NCBI RefSeq assembly: GCF_000002865.3
Contig: NW_001865047.1
Span: 339,694-403,693 of the forward strand
Reading direction: 5' to 3'
Origin: Monosiga brevicollis MX1
Lineage: Eukaryota; Opisthokonta; Choanoflagellata; Craspedida; Salpingoecidae
Length of the DNA: 64,000 bases
A program made the position numbers and the translations under genes. Numbering within the stretch: the stretch's first letter is position 1; each line of letters begins with the position of its first letter. Positions 32,939 to 43,910 of this stretch are shown piece after piece. Under the pieces are notes generated by a model. The model worked only from the letters and a program-made list of their open reading frames with translations. It was not told the DNA's origin and searched no databases.

Positions 32939-35900
32939 ATGGAGGAGGATGGCGGCGGGTTGATGGGGGCGCCGCATGAGCTGCGCCCCTTTCCGGACCT
33001 ACTCGAGGTATGTATGTATGAGTGGGGGTGGGGGAAATGGGTCGCGAGGATATAGCTGGTATTTTCGAGTGTGGCAAGGGGTCTCGGCTCCTTTCTGGCG
33101 GTAACGACGCCGAGCTCACTCTCAGCACCTTTCCAGGAGGAGGGCACGGACCTCAACTCGTACCACTACACCGAGCTGGAATCCTTCGACCTTGGCTTTG
33201 ATGGTATGTGCTTGAGCACGGCGGCAGCTCCATGGGCAAATGCGAGGGTACAGGCTGGTATTGCAGGTGTTAGTGTTCCGGACTAACCAACAACGCGGGC
33301 GATAGAAATGCTGGACGACTTTGACGAGGTGATGCTCGCAACTCGCATCGATGAAGCCCGAACGCACGGTACGCATCCTTCAATCTGCTCGTTACATACT
33401 CTGCTTCGTTTGTGTTTTGCTTGTGACCTTACATACCATGGGTGTGAACAGAACCGAATCAAGGTGGTTCCGCCACTGAGCTACCCGCAAACGTCCCCTC
33501 GCATGTCTGGAATGGCACCCTGGACAACAAGACCGGTCAAATCTTGGGCTGGATCATGTGTACGCCCTTGCTTGCCTGCGTACCCTCGACTTGAGGGGTT
33601 CCTGCTTTGGTGTGTCGTGCCAGAGCAGATGCTGTTTCTTCGGCTCTTCTAAGCGTGCCTTCCCGGCTGTGCTTAGATGATTCTTTCCATTCAGAGCTGG
33701 CGTATGCCACGTACATTTCCCGTTGCCAGGGCCGGGCTCTCATGGTGGCTGATCAGGACCAGCTGGTGGACGAGTTGCTTGCCTTCATCCTGACTACACT
33801 GTTCGTGTTCCCAGCATTACTCCGGCAACACTGAATGGTCGGGCCTGCACTTTAAACTCAACAACTTTTTGCTTCGCAGGGCGGGTCGTGACTTGGAGAT
33901 TTCTCTTGTCCGCGAACCCTTTGTTCTGCTCAACACACTTCTCACGGCTCAATATCTTGAAAACGTGAGTCTGCAAATTGGATTGGGCCTCGTGCGAATA
34001 CCTCAGAGCGGAGCCGCTGATCGTTGGGTTTGACCATGTGTGTAGGCACGTATTCAAGCAGAGGCCAGCGAGCCACAGCCATGGCCAGAGACTGCCTTGA
34101 GCCGCGCACTTCTTCAGCATCACTTCATCGGGCGCCTGCTAACCATCTGCCATGCCCGGGATGCTGAACATACCATCCCCGGCAGTCGTGTGGCTGTTCT
34201 GATCCACCATGCGCTCTTGGTGGGCTTTTTGGCTCCTGTTGTCTCATGTCTTTGATGAGTTTCTGTTTTCTCTTGTGCACACACACAACTAAACAGCATC
34301 GGCTCGATATCAACTGGGTCTGTGGGGCGTAGGTAATTCTTGGGGACATTGGGGTGGCAGATCAACGCAAGGCCATGCTGCGCCAGCACTTTGGGCTTCA
34401 GGTATGAACATGCTGTCCTTGCCCAGCTCACACGAGCTTGCCCAGCTCGCACGAGCTTGCCCACTTACACATTGCCTGCCATCTACACACTCGCTGGTCT
34501 CACGCGCCAACCGACCAACTCACGCGGCGTTTGTGGTTCTCGATGCTGCTGTACAGACCATTCCACCCGGCATGGCCAAGGTCAGGCAATCGTCAATCAC
34601 TTGATGTGATGCCATGTTTTACTTTGCCATGCGGGGCATTTGCGCTAGCCACGTATAGATGACTCACTTGTGAATGGTGCTGGGTCTCCGCACCTCTCCC
34701 AGGCCACGTACGATGATCTTCAACAATATGTCGAGGGTGTAGATGGGCGATTCGTGACAGTGTTCAATCCTAAAACAGGCCAATATGATTATCCCCGACC
34801 GATTCATGAGGGCCTGGACATATTGCGCAAGGTATCAAGCTTGGCTTTCCTCTGCACCGCCTGTTGGCTCCATGGCATTCCTTTTCTGACTTGATGGCTG
34901 ATCATTGCGGTTGCGTCGTTCCTCTCATCTCGTCTTTTCCTTGACCTACAGCACCTTTATGAGCCCTTGGCTCACCGCCAGCGTCTGGAGCTGGAGCGGG
35001 CCCTACTTTCTGGGCCCATCCGCACGAGTGCTGATGTCGTGCCTGCCGATGCGTCTCCCTTTACTCATTCTCGGTGTGGACCAGCCGAAACCCTCTATGT
35101 CGAGTTGCATGACAATTTGTCACAGCACGTGGTATGGCTATTGCAGCGATGGTACACGACAATGTTTCACGTCTTCACCTCATCTCAGCGTTGCTTGGCA
35201 GACGGTTATCCTCAAGGGCATTCATCGAGCTTCGCTGACTGAGGAATCGGCCGCGATTCAAGAAAAGAACGAGCTGCGTTCCTGGGCTGCGTCAACCGAA
35301 GAACACAGTGTGTCACTTGGCTGGGCTTGATGGAAAAGTCAAATGAAGAACTACCGTGGCTGTGCTCATGTTCGTTTGAGTTTCTGTTGAATGATGGTGC
35401 CTGCAGGCATTGATTTCACACAGGCTGTGCCCAGGCGGCGACACATTATGCTGCGAGCGCTCTTGAGCAGCCTCTTGCTCTTGTGCAAGCATTGGAAGGT
35501 CCGTTGTCACCTTCGCGTCATCCCTCAAGGGTGTGCACGCGCACGCATCGATGCGTGCGCGGGTTGATGAGTACGAGATGGAGATTGTGGGGCTGTTACT
35601 CCAGGCACGCCCTTCATGATGCTCGGGTCATCTGCATGCCCACAGGTCAACCATGTCATGCAGTTTGAGGGGCTGGCCATGTGTTTGTACGAGCGACGCT
35701 GCATTCCTGTCTTACTGAAGCTGCTCTCTGGCGACACCATGTCCTTTATCACGGCCCCCACGGAGTACGTGCAAGCAGCTGTGCATATTGTCCATACACT
35801 CGTTGACACTCATTGGTCTTAATGCATCCGTGCATCTTGACCACCCGTCACTAGAATTCAAGAGAAGACCTTGGCTGTGGCGGCGTGGACGCATTTGTGG

Positions 35901-36990
35901 GGCAAAGCTGATTCGATGGCGGTGCCCTTGCACCCACTTCCTCACCTGCGCTGTTATAAAGCGCCGATTGCTGGGGATGATGAAGCCTTGCTTGGATCCA
36001 GCGAGTCTGATGGTGAACTGCTGCGCTATCGCATCTCGAATCGCAATTTGGGTGCCTTGATTTGCGTACCGCGTCTCGTCCAGGTCAGACTTTTTTTTGG
36101 ATCAAGCCTACATATTGCGCTCGGTAGGATTTACTTTCTTCTCATCATGTTGGCGGGTTCTGGCGTGGGCATGGCGCGGGGTCATGTGATTGGTTCAGAA
36201 AATCATCAAGAATAATGACATGCGGAAGCTGGTGGTCATGGCCGAGCGATGCACGGTGCCGCTGAAACGCAGCGTCAAGATTCGCCACCAAAAGTTTCAG
36301 CAGTACATCATGAAGGTTTGTTCTTTGGGTCGGAATCCTGATAATCTGTCAAGTACCGGCCGACTGCGAGCACCCTGTCACATCCTGGGCACGACATAGG
36401 TCATCAAGAATCTGGCCCCTTTCTTGGGCCGAGCATGGCGCAAGTCCAACATGCAGCTGTTGACCAAGTGAGTCGAGAAAGTATCATCATTTTGTGCGTG
36501 ATGCTTGTCATGCGCTCAGCGCCGAACCATTGTCGTCCTAGAATTGACCAGTGTGTGCGCCAAACCATCGGAGACGACTGGTTTTACGTGCAGCGCGACG
36601 GGGAGGTGAGGTCATGGCATCGCACGTCACCCCAGCCTTGCATATTCAAGAGGGTTGGCATGGTCTTGATGTTCTAAACCCCTGCTGTGGTCCACACAGA
36701 TTGCAAACTTTGAGAGTGAGGAGACCAAGCTGACCTATGCCATCATGAACTTTAACATTCGCTACTACCAAGCAAACGTGGCGCCAGACTTGGAGCGAAT
36801 TCAAGCATGCATGACTGTGGAAGAGCTTCTTGAGTCAGTAGCCCCATGGAGATGGACTAGCGGAGCTGTTGGCGGGATCAAGCCGTGCTTGCGTGTGTCA
36901 AGGCCTCATGCGCGTGTATTTTGGTTCCGGATTGATAGGTTGGACCTGGATGATGATTGGAACCCAAGCGCTGGCTACCAGCTTGTTTAG
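32939..36990 (+). CDS. STRIP1: striatin-interacting protein (STRIP1/FAM40/Far11) homologue
   Basis: A many-exon gene. The first exons close in phase: 32939-33007, 33137-33203, 33306-33368, 33452-33535, 33695-33800, 33880-33964, and one from 34046. The N-terminal part has EEGTDLNSYHYTELESFDLG and FDEVMLATRIDEARTHE. The middle has ATYDDLQQYVEGVDGRFVTV and QFEGLAMCLYERRCIPVLLK. The C-terminal part has NNDMRKLVVMAERCTVPLKR, VIKNLAPFLGRAWRKSNMQL and DQCVRQTIGDDWFYVQRDGE, ending near DLDDDWNPSAGYQLV. The phrase LAPFLGRAWRKSNM is nearly that of animal STRIP1/2. These proteins scaffold the STRIPAK PP2A-kinase complex in the cytoplasm, controlling GCK kinases and Hippo output. Middle exon joins are approximate. 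One donor near the end is GTCAGT. Confidence 0.82.
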
Positions 36991-37272
36991 TTGATTGATG
37001 CTTGCACGGCGGCGGCGGCGAGGCGGAACTTGGGAGAAGGACACAAATGACATGCACATGTCAACTTGTTTGCAGGTTTTAGATTGACTTTTTGAAGTTG
37101 AGGAAAAAAAAAAAAATATGGGTCTCACTCTGTCGAGGACGGCTCGGCCGCACATGATACAAAGAGTTGAGTCCTCATTACGCTGATGGAAGGCCCGCAG
37201 AGCTGGGTCGCAGGCATCTGCATTTCTTGTATCCTATCCATCAGAGGATGGCGGGCAGCAGTTTGGCTGCGC

Positions 37273-37955
37273 TTATTCTCCCTTGGGCTTGTCTTTGGAG
37301 TCCGTTTTGGTGGTCTTGTCAGTCGCAGCTGCTTTTTCCGCTGCCGTGCGCTTGGCCAGAATCTTGGCACGCTGGTCCTCTGACACGGGTTCGGCGCCCA
37401 AGCCCTCGCGCCAGGCTAGCAGGATGAAAAGGGCGAGAATGCAATGCACACCCAGGACCTTTGACGGTTATTGGAGGTGGGAGCGGGACAAAAAAACAGA
37501 AAAAGTTCCCAGCGAGTGAGATGAATGATGCGTCAGCCAAACATCCCGTGCGGAGCCGCGGCGCGTCCTACTCACGGCAGCAACGGTGGCCCAGATGTTG
37601 GCCGAGCCACGGGCAAGACCCTGTTCCTCTGCCAAGAGTTTGACACGTAAGAAGAAGCCGTCAGATGCGGGTGAGGCTGCCAGGCAGCGGCACCAATGAG
37701 CGCTTGGCGAACCGTGATACGCGCGGTGACTGACCAGCGACATAGCGGGTCCCGAAGAAGCAGACAAAGGGGACGGTGAACATGAGGAGACTGGCCACAA
37801 GGAGATTGATGACGGCCGTCAATGAAATTTGCACGTTGCTGCCACATTGCGAAGCAGACAGTGAGACACACGTCCATGTGGTCGACCGCACAGCCAGATG
37901 TAATCAGCGAGGATGAGCACGCCACATACTTGATCTGCACATTGTTTCCCGCCAT
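37273..37955 (-). CDS. VMA21: VMA21-like vacuolar ATPase assembly protein
   Basis: Four exons close in phase: 37955-37930, 37838-37735, 37626-37574 and 37458-37273 (122 residues). The protein is small with two transmembrane helices: LLVASLLMFTVPFVCFFGTR and SANIWATVAAVLGVHCILAL. This is the VMA21 layout, including the TVP...FGTRY turn after helix one and the (I/W)AAVxAV start of helix two. It ends in a charged lysine-rich tail (AAEKAATDKTTKTDSKDKPK). VMA21 chaperones assembly of the V-ATPase Vo sector in the ER. The N-terminus reads MAGNNVQI then NNVQISL across the first splice junction, a curious pentapeptide echo. It is shorter than the mPGES neighbour and shares its strand. Confidence 0.72.
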
Positions 37956-38082
37956 GATGCTGGGTCAAAGTGCGCTGATCCACTACCAAACAGCCCGGCG
38001 TCAAACACAGTGTCGGCCTCAAGCGTGCTCGCNNNNNNNNNNNNNNNNNNNNNNNNNNNNNNNNNNNNNNNNNNNNNNNNNN

Positions 38083-38173
<91 letters not shown>

Positions 38174-38434
38174 ATTGATTTTGTATAGAGATTTAGAGAG
38201 AGAGTTTTTGAATTTCAGAGAGAGGGGGAGAGCTGAAAGCTGAATCGATTTCTGGAGATGAAGCATCACAAACGAGATGTCGGAGGTGGAGGGGGAGGGG
38301 ACATCGAGATGTGATGGGTGGTCTTGATGATGAGGTGGACAGGCGTGGCCTGCGTGTAGCATGGCTTGTGTCGAGGCGCGGGGGCACGAATAAGACCAAA
38401 AACGGAAAGAAGGCCCTTGTGTGGGTGTGCGGTG
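37956..38434. other. spacer with 50-base assembly gap and GA microsatellite
   Basis: This lies between the 3' end of PTGES2 and the start of the VMA21-like gene (both minus). It contains Ns at 38033-38082 and then a GA run, plus GA-rich sequence to about 38300. No gene is seen. Confidence 0.5.
38083..38170. repeat. (GA)n microsatellite next to assembly gap
   Basis: A GA run of about 41 units directly follows the N block at 38033-38082, which probably hides more of the same repeat. Confidence 0.96.
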
Positions 38435-39662
38435 CTATTGGTCGGGTGACCAGCCGGTGGGCTTGCCGCCGAGGGAGGCATCGACGTATTCACCAGTGGA
38501 GAGGCCAATGGCGGCTTGCATGCGCTCGTACCAGGGACGAACGTTGGTGTGGGTGAGGACATCGTCAAGGGTGCGCAGGCCTTCCATGGAGCGAAGGGCA
38601 CCAAAGACGGCGAGGTCAGCGAGACCGGGGCGATAGTCTCCGCTGAGGAAATCACGCTCGCCGAGCGCGCCGACCCAGTCGTCGACGGCGGCGTAGAGCT
38701 CTTCGCGGGGTTTCTCAATGCCGTATTTTTTGTTGAGCTTGAAGCGGCAGAGGAGGTACATGATCACGGCGCCCGAGTAGCGGGCGAGAACGCGTTCGGA
38801 CTGAGAAAAGTTGAAGGAGGAGTTGATGAGGTAGTCAAAGCTCTCCAAAGCCTCGGGCATGTTGCGGTAAATGTTGGCGGGAAGGAGGTGGACCAAGTGC
38901 TCGTCCACCCAGCTGCGCCAGCGTGCCTGCTCTGGTGAGTCGGGCACACGCAGCGGGTGGTTGGCGGGGAGCAGAGTCTGGCATTGGTCAATGATGGCAG
39001 TGGAGTCGCAGCAGACGACGCCGTTGATCACCACCACGGGCACCTTCTTGTAGCTGGTAAAGGCCAACTGGCGCTTCTTTAGGGGATCGACCTCGACTTT
39101 TTTGTACGGCACGCGATAGTAGTCTAGATATGTCCGAACCTGGGTCGGGGTGGTCGGTGCGGCAGAGAACAGAGAACAGGGTCCATGGGTGAGCAATTAA
39201 GCTGATTGGCGGTTGAAAATCAAATGCGACCGGAAAAATAAATAAAGTATTCCATAAAGGCGGGCCATCGCTGCTCAGGGGTAAGGGGTAAGGGGTAAGG
39301 GGTAAGGGATGAGGTAGATGAGGTACCTTGGTGGAGAACGGGCAAGGCGTGTAGATGTACGCAGTCACGTCCGCATCGTGTAAAAAGAGGCCTCGAGCCG
39401 TGACCGCAGCGTGAAGTTGCTCAGTCGGATCGGTTTCTTCGGCCCAAACAGGAGCAGTGCGCCAAGTCGCCCAGGCCAGACCCGTGACCGCCGTGGCCGC
39501 GGCCGCCAGTCCGGCCACTCGTCGGGCACGTGGTGGCCCCGACGTCGCCACAAACGAGGCCACCGATCGCGATTGAACCCCGCAGGATCGAACCACTCCA
39601 CCACACCCCCCGATCCGCCACACTGGGCCCGCAGTCCGCCACCAGCCACCCACCGCTGCCAT
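38435..39662 (-). CDS. PTGES2: membrane-associated prostaglandin E synthase 2 (glutaredoxin-GST fold)
   Basis: Two exons, 39662-39327 and 39139-38435, encode 346 residues. The N-terminal region is Arg/Ala-rich with a hydrophobic span (VAGLAAAATAVTGLAWATWR), as in mPGES-2, which is first anchored in Golgi membrane. The glutaredoxin-like domain has YIYTPCPFSTKVRTYLDYYR then VPYKKVEVDPLKKRQLAFTS and KVPVVVINGVVCCDST. The GST-C domain has WRSWVDEHLVHLLPANIYRN, EALESFDYLI and DYRPGLADLAVFGALRSMEG, ending RPWYERMQAAIG. The human active site CPFC reads CPFS here, so only the first, catalytic Cys remains. The family can isomerise PGH2 to PGE2 and binds haem-glutathione; whether this organism makes prostaglandins is unknown. 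An intron holds a telomere-like GGGGTAA array. Confidence 0.93.
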
Positions 39663-39742
39663 CTTGCTTTGCTGTCCCACAGGCTCCTCCTCCAGCTGCT
39701 CCCCCAGCTACTCTCTCTCTCCGTTCGCTTCACCTGAAAATA

Positions 39743-39842
<100 letters not shown>

Positions 39843-40574
39843 GATGAATTGGTTGAGAAAGAGAGAAGTAAAGAGCAAAGACACAAAGGAAAAGTACAAC
39901 TACCACATGTAACAACAACAGGAGAGAGAGAGAGAGAGAGAATCTTGCCCGTTCTTGCGTCAATTTATCTGACAAGAAGACGAGTCTCCTCGGGAACCTG
40001 GGGACCCACCAGCGCTACGTGTGTCAAAACAGCACCAACTACCAAGTGTTACAGCGTGGAGGCGGAACCTTTTGAAGATAGGAAACTGGATAAAGTTGTC
40101 GGACGCGGAACCGTCCAGATCCCTCGCCCCTTCCGTGTATATGGGGCAGCGAGGCAGCGGGAGGAGACCATGCCACACCCGTCTTCACACATGAACCGGG
40201 GGGCCGGGACCCGAAGCGGCGCCCTTGTCTCATGGACCGATCATCCTGTGCAGAGCATGTCGAAGCGTATCTTATCAAATCAAATCAAATCAAAACGCCA
40301 CAGACTGCATGTCGCTTCTCTCTCTATCTCCCTCTCTCTCTCTGATTCTGCCTCTGATTTTACTTCTTATTCTGTGACTGCCTCTGGTTCGCTCTCTGAT
40401 TCCGTCTCCATCTCTTCTTTTCCTAAAAGTTTTACCAAAACCTCAACCCCCACCCTCAATCTCTCTCTTCATCCCACCCCAACTCCCAAAAATCCTCTCA
40501 CAAAAACACACCCTTCCCACACACCCTCTACCCCTACCCTGCCTGTCCGTCTCTGTCTCTTATGGAGTCGTGCC

Positions 40575-40577
<3 letters not shown>

Positions 40578-40627
<50 letters not shown>
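40578..40627. repeat. (TG)n microsatellite
   Basis: About 24 TG units in the region upstream of the KLF/Sp-like gene. Confidence 0.96.
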
Positions 40628-41252
40628 CGTTTGTGCCACAAGACGCAGAGGCTGCTGCTGGTTCACATGTCAGTGCAAAGGGATCGCGGCGGCTGTCAGT
40701 GCCTCCTTCATCCTTGTCCTTGAAGCTCGGACCGGCGGGGACTGGACGCGGCACGACCTCAAGAAAGCCTTTACTTCTCTCCCCCTGCCCACGCACTCGC
40801 TCTGTGTGTGTTTCCCTTGTAACCGTTTCACGGGGGTGAGAGTCCCGCCCCCTTTTCGTAACGCTCTGCCTCGGCCTCGGCCGCCGGCGTTCTGGTCAGA
40901 GGGCGTCTATTGCTTCTTTTGCCTCGGCTTGCTGGCCCGTGCCAGGACTGGCTGGAGCAACTGGAATTGTGGGCGTGTTGAAGGCGTTGGATGTTTTCCC
41001 CTCCTTTTCTCTTCCTTTTCATCCTTGAGAGGGGGGTTGTGGACATCCCATTCACTCACTCACTCACTCACTCGGTTGACGGGCGGGACCTCCCCATGTT
41101 CCGCGCGAGGCAGCATTGGTTCTGCTACCTACTCGGGCTCTGGCCTAAGCACCTGACTTCAAAAGCCTCGGTCTGACTCGCGGCCGCTTGGAGCTGGGCA
41201 GGCTTTTTCATCCTTCGATTTACCACCCGGTCGTCTTGTGCGAGGCCCCGGG

Positions 41253-43115
41253 ATGGCCCTTGTTGTGGGCACTATCACCATGGCCAGTAGTAATTCACGT
41301 GATCCCGCCACCACGGCGTCGGACGATGCTGCGACCGAAGCCACCGCCACCGCCTCGACTTCGACCACCGGCGCTGCAAACGGGACCAACCCCAGCATTC
41401 CTCGCCCGGAGAGTCCTGTTACACCGCAGCTACGCGTTGACACGACAGCCCTACAAACCAACAGCAACGCCGCGCAAGTCTCGCCCTACATGCCCTTTTC
41501 AGCGCGCTTCAATGCCGGTGGCAGTGGACTGCCCTTTATGTCTCCCATCAACATGTACATGCTCAACTCGAGCCTCCTCTCCGCCGGTGGCAAGTCAGAT
41601 TTGGCTCTCCAAACACCGCGCGAAGCCGATCTCGTCGCCTTCCTCTCTCGCTCCACCTCTTCTCTCCCCGACGGCGCCGCGCACGAGGATCAAGACCTTG
41701 TTCTTGACAGCGCCCCTCCCACCTCCACATCCACGGCCCCCACGAATACCACCTCGCCCACCTCTCGCACCAATGGCCGTCGGCATCATCGCCGCCAATC
41801 CCCAACCTCCCCCACCGGCCTGCACGGCCATCAGAGACCCCCTTACAACGACCTCAACGGTACCGCCAGCGCTGCCTCCCACCCCACCCACAGCGCCTCA
41901 AACCAATCCCCCGCAAGCGCAGCTCGAACCCTCGCCCAAGCCTCCGCCACCAGCGACGCATACCGTCGCCCCCAAACCCGTCCTCGTCGCATGTCTGCCA
42001 CGGGCTGGCGAGACCAGGACCGCGTCTTGTCCGAAGAGTCTTCCATGCTCTCCGCCGACATTATCAGCTCCGCCCGGGAGTACCACACCAACCCAAAGGC
42101 CACCAACACTGCCCCACTCGTCCTCTCCCCCATTGCCCAAGGCTTACTCATGCTCTCCCCCAGCGTGCAAAACCAAGCCTCATGGGCCCTCCAGAGCGGC
42201 GCCTCCTCAGACATTCTGGCCCGTTCGGCCCTCAAGGACGACCCCACCGAGTCATATCTTCAAGAGCTGGCTGCACTTAATTCCCACACCTCCTCGTCGG
42301 TCGCCCAAGCCGACCATACCGGTCCCACCAACCTCTCTGCCGTTCTCGACGGACTCCCTGATTCCCTTCAAGCCTCAGACCTGGATGACGACGACGACAA
42401 TACGGCCCTCACGTCCAACCATACCGGTCTTGACACAGACAATCTCTTTAGCAGCAACGCCTCGCTCCTCCTCGCCGCAGCTCAACATCAACTTCCACCT
42501 GCAACCACCAGCGCCATCACAAATCAGGCACACGCAGCCAACTCCAACCCAATCCCCTTCGATTTGCCCTCCATCAATACCGCCCTCGCCCATGCAGACC
42601 CCACAAACCCCAACCCAGCGGACGCTGCCCCATCTCACAAGGCAGCCACCAAGCCCGCCCGCAACACCAAGCAAGCCGCATCTTCCCGTGCTAAAGCTGC
42701 CACCACCCCCACTTCCGGGCGCTCCAGCCGCACTAGCCACACTGCCTCTCAGCGTTCAGCAACACCCGCCTCCAAAGACGCGCCCCCATCCAAGCGCGCA
42801 AAGGCCTCGCCAGACCTCATTGAAACGGCTGATGGTCTGTTACGTTGCACCTGGCCCGGCTGCACCAAGGAATATGCCAAAGTCTCGCACCTGCGTTCCC
42901 ACATGCGACGTCACAACGGGGAGAAACCTTATTCCTGTACCCATCCCGGCTGTGACTGGCGCTTTTCGCGCTCCGATGAACTCGCCCGCCACATCCGCTC
43001 CCACACTGGTGAGAAACCCTACAAGTGCCCCATCTGCCCCAAAGCCTTTTCTCGTTCGGATCACCTCCAAAAGCACAAACGTACGCATAACCGAAACGGC
43101 AACAAGGCGCGGTGA
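41253..43115 (+). CDS. KLF/Sp-like C2H2 zinc-finger transcription factor
   Basis: A single exon encoding 620 residues from the ATG at 41253 (or 611 from 41280). Residues 1-520 are Ser/Thr/Ala/Pro-rich, low-complexity and probably disordered, with an acidic patch ([13 protein letters not shown]) that could activate. The last 90 residues are three C2H2 fingers: [20 protein letters not shown] (RRH follows), [20 protein letters not shown] (RSH follows) and [20 protein letters not shown] (H follows). They are joined by NGEKPY and TGEKPY linkers. Finger lengths (C-x4-C, C-x4-C, C-x2-C) and the contact residues [10 protein letters not shown] and RSDHLQKH are those of KLF/Sp factors, which bind GC/CACCC boxes. 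A GC-box target is inference from those contacts. An overlapping Pro-rich frame of 689 residues is an antiphase shadow. It is convergent with MON2. Confidence 0.9.
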   Translation: MALVVGTITMASSNSRDPATTASDDAATEATATASTSTTGAANGTNPSIPRPESPVTPQLRVDTTALQTNSNAAQVSPYMPFSARFNAGGSGLPFMSPINMYMLNSSLLSAGGKSDLALQTPREADLVAFLSRSTSSLPDGAAHEDQDLVLDSAPPTSTSTAPTNTTSPTSRTNGRRHHRRQSPTSPTGLHGHQRPPYNDLNGTASAASHPTHSASNQSPASAARTLAQASATSDAYRRPQTRPRRMSATGWRDQDRVLSEESSMLSADIISSAREYHTNPKATNTAPLVLSPIAQGLLMLSPSVQNQASWALQSGASSDILARSALKDDPTESYLQELAALNSHTSSSVAQADHTGPTNLSAVLDGLPDSLQASDLDDDDDNTALTSNHTGLDTDNLFSSNASLLLAAAQHQLPPATTSAITNQAHAANSNPIPFDLPSINTALAHADPTNPNPADAAPSHKAATKPARNTKQAASSRAKAATTPTSGRSSRTSHTASQRSATPASKDAPPSKRAKASPDLIETADGLLRCTWPGCTKEYAKVSHLRSHMRRHNGEKPYSCTHPGCDWRFSRSDELARHIRSHTGEKPYKCPICPKAFSRSDHLQKHKRTHNRNGNKAR

Positions 43116-43790
43116 TCTGCCCCAACGCCCCCAGAATCCTAGCCATATTTCATCTTTAGATTTGTGTTCAGCCGACGTTTTGGGGGTCGCCCACCATGGC
43201 GTCATCCATCCAAACCAGAGAATCAGAAAACCAGACAACAGCGTCTGCTCTCATTAGTTCGTGACGGCTGCATGTTCGAAAAAATCTTGGGCTGACGTCT
43301 TGTTGTCCTTGTCACTGCTTTTTGGGCGGTGTGGAAAGCTGTCGCGATTGAGACTTTGACACAAGACATGTCACTGCCCAATGATTCTTGTTTGTGTCGT
43401 GTACCTGTGATACCTTGCCGAGTGTCATTTTGTTTGTGTCCTGCGTGCCCTGGTCGTCTTTGCTGTTCGTTTTTCTGTCTTTCCCCGTGCTTCCTAGGTC
43501 AGTAACACCGGTCAAGAAACTTCTGATCATTTCTGCGCTTGTCTCATCAGAGTATTCACCCTTTTCAATTAATCAGGCTCTTCTTTCGTTCGTTTTTTTC
43601 TTTCCGCTGATTTTTCTCATTCTTTTTTCAGATACTTCAATTGGGCCTTCACCGCCTTTCCCGAACACAGGAACCAACTACATCTCACCCTGCCTTCTCT
43701 GATCCTCTCCATCTCTTACCCCATCGAAACCTAGTTGACAAAACGCAACAGAATACACCGCCAGCATACACAAGCACCAAAACAACAACT

Positions 43791-43864
<74 letters not shown>

Positions 43865-43910
43865 ACACAAGAAAGCAACCTCCGTCCATGAAACATCAAG
43901 CCAGCCTCTC
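43116..43910. other. convergent spacer with CAA and CA repeats
   Basis: This region between the KLF/Sp-like and MON2 stops is T-rich at 43560-43640. It then carries a CAA trinucleotide run (about 43785-43828) that changes directly into a CA run (43829-43868). No gene is seen. Confidence 0.5.
43785..43868. repeat. compound (CAA)n(CA)n microsatellite
   Basis: About 14 CAA units are followed without a break by about 20 CA units with one TACA interruption. Confidence 0.95.

Noticed and set aside
39575-39610. tRNA B-box-like sequence GGTTCGATCC on the minus strand
   Set aside because: No A box or cloverleaf can be built around it, and it lies in the PTGES2 first exon.
39849-41156. Open frame of 435 codons on the plus strand before the KLF/Sp-like gene
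   Set aside because: Its composition follows GA, CT and TG microsatellites, it has no family similarity, and it lies in the position of a promoter or leader.
41188-43257. Open frame of 689 codons overlapping the KLF/Sp-like gene
   Set aside because: It is Pro-rich because it is the +1 shadow of Ala/Thr/Ser codons; the zinc fingers are in the other frame.
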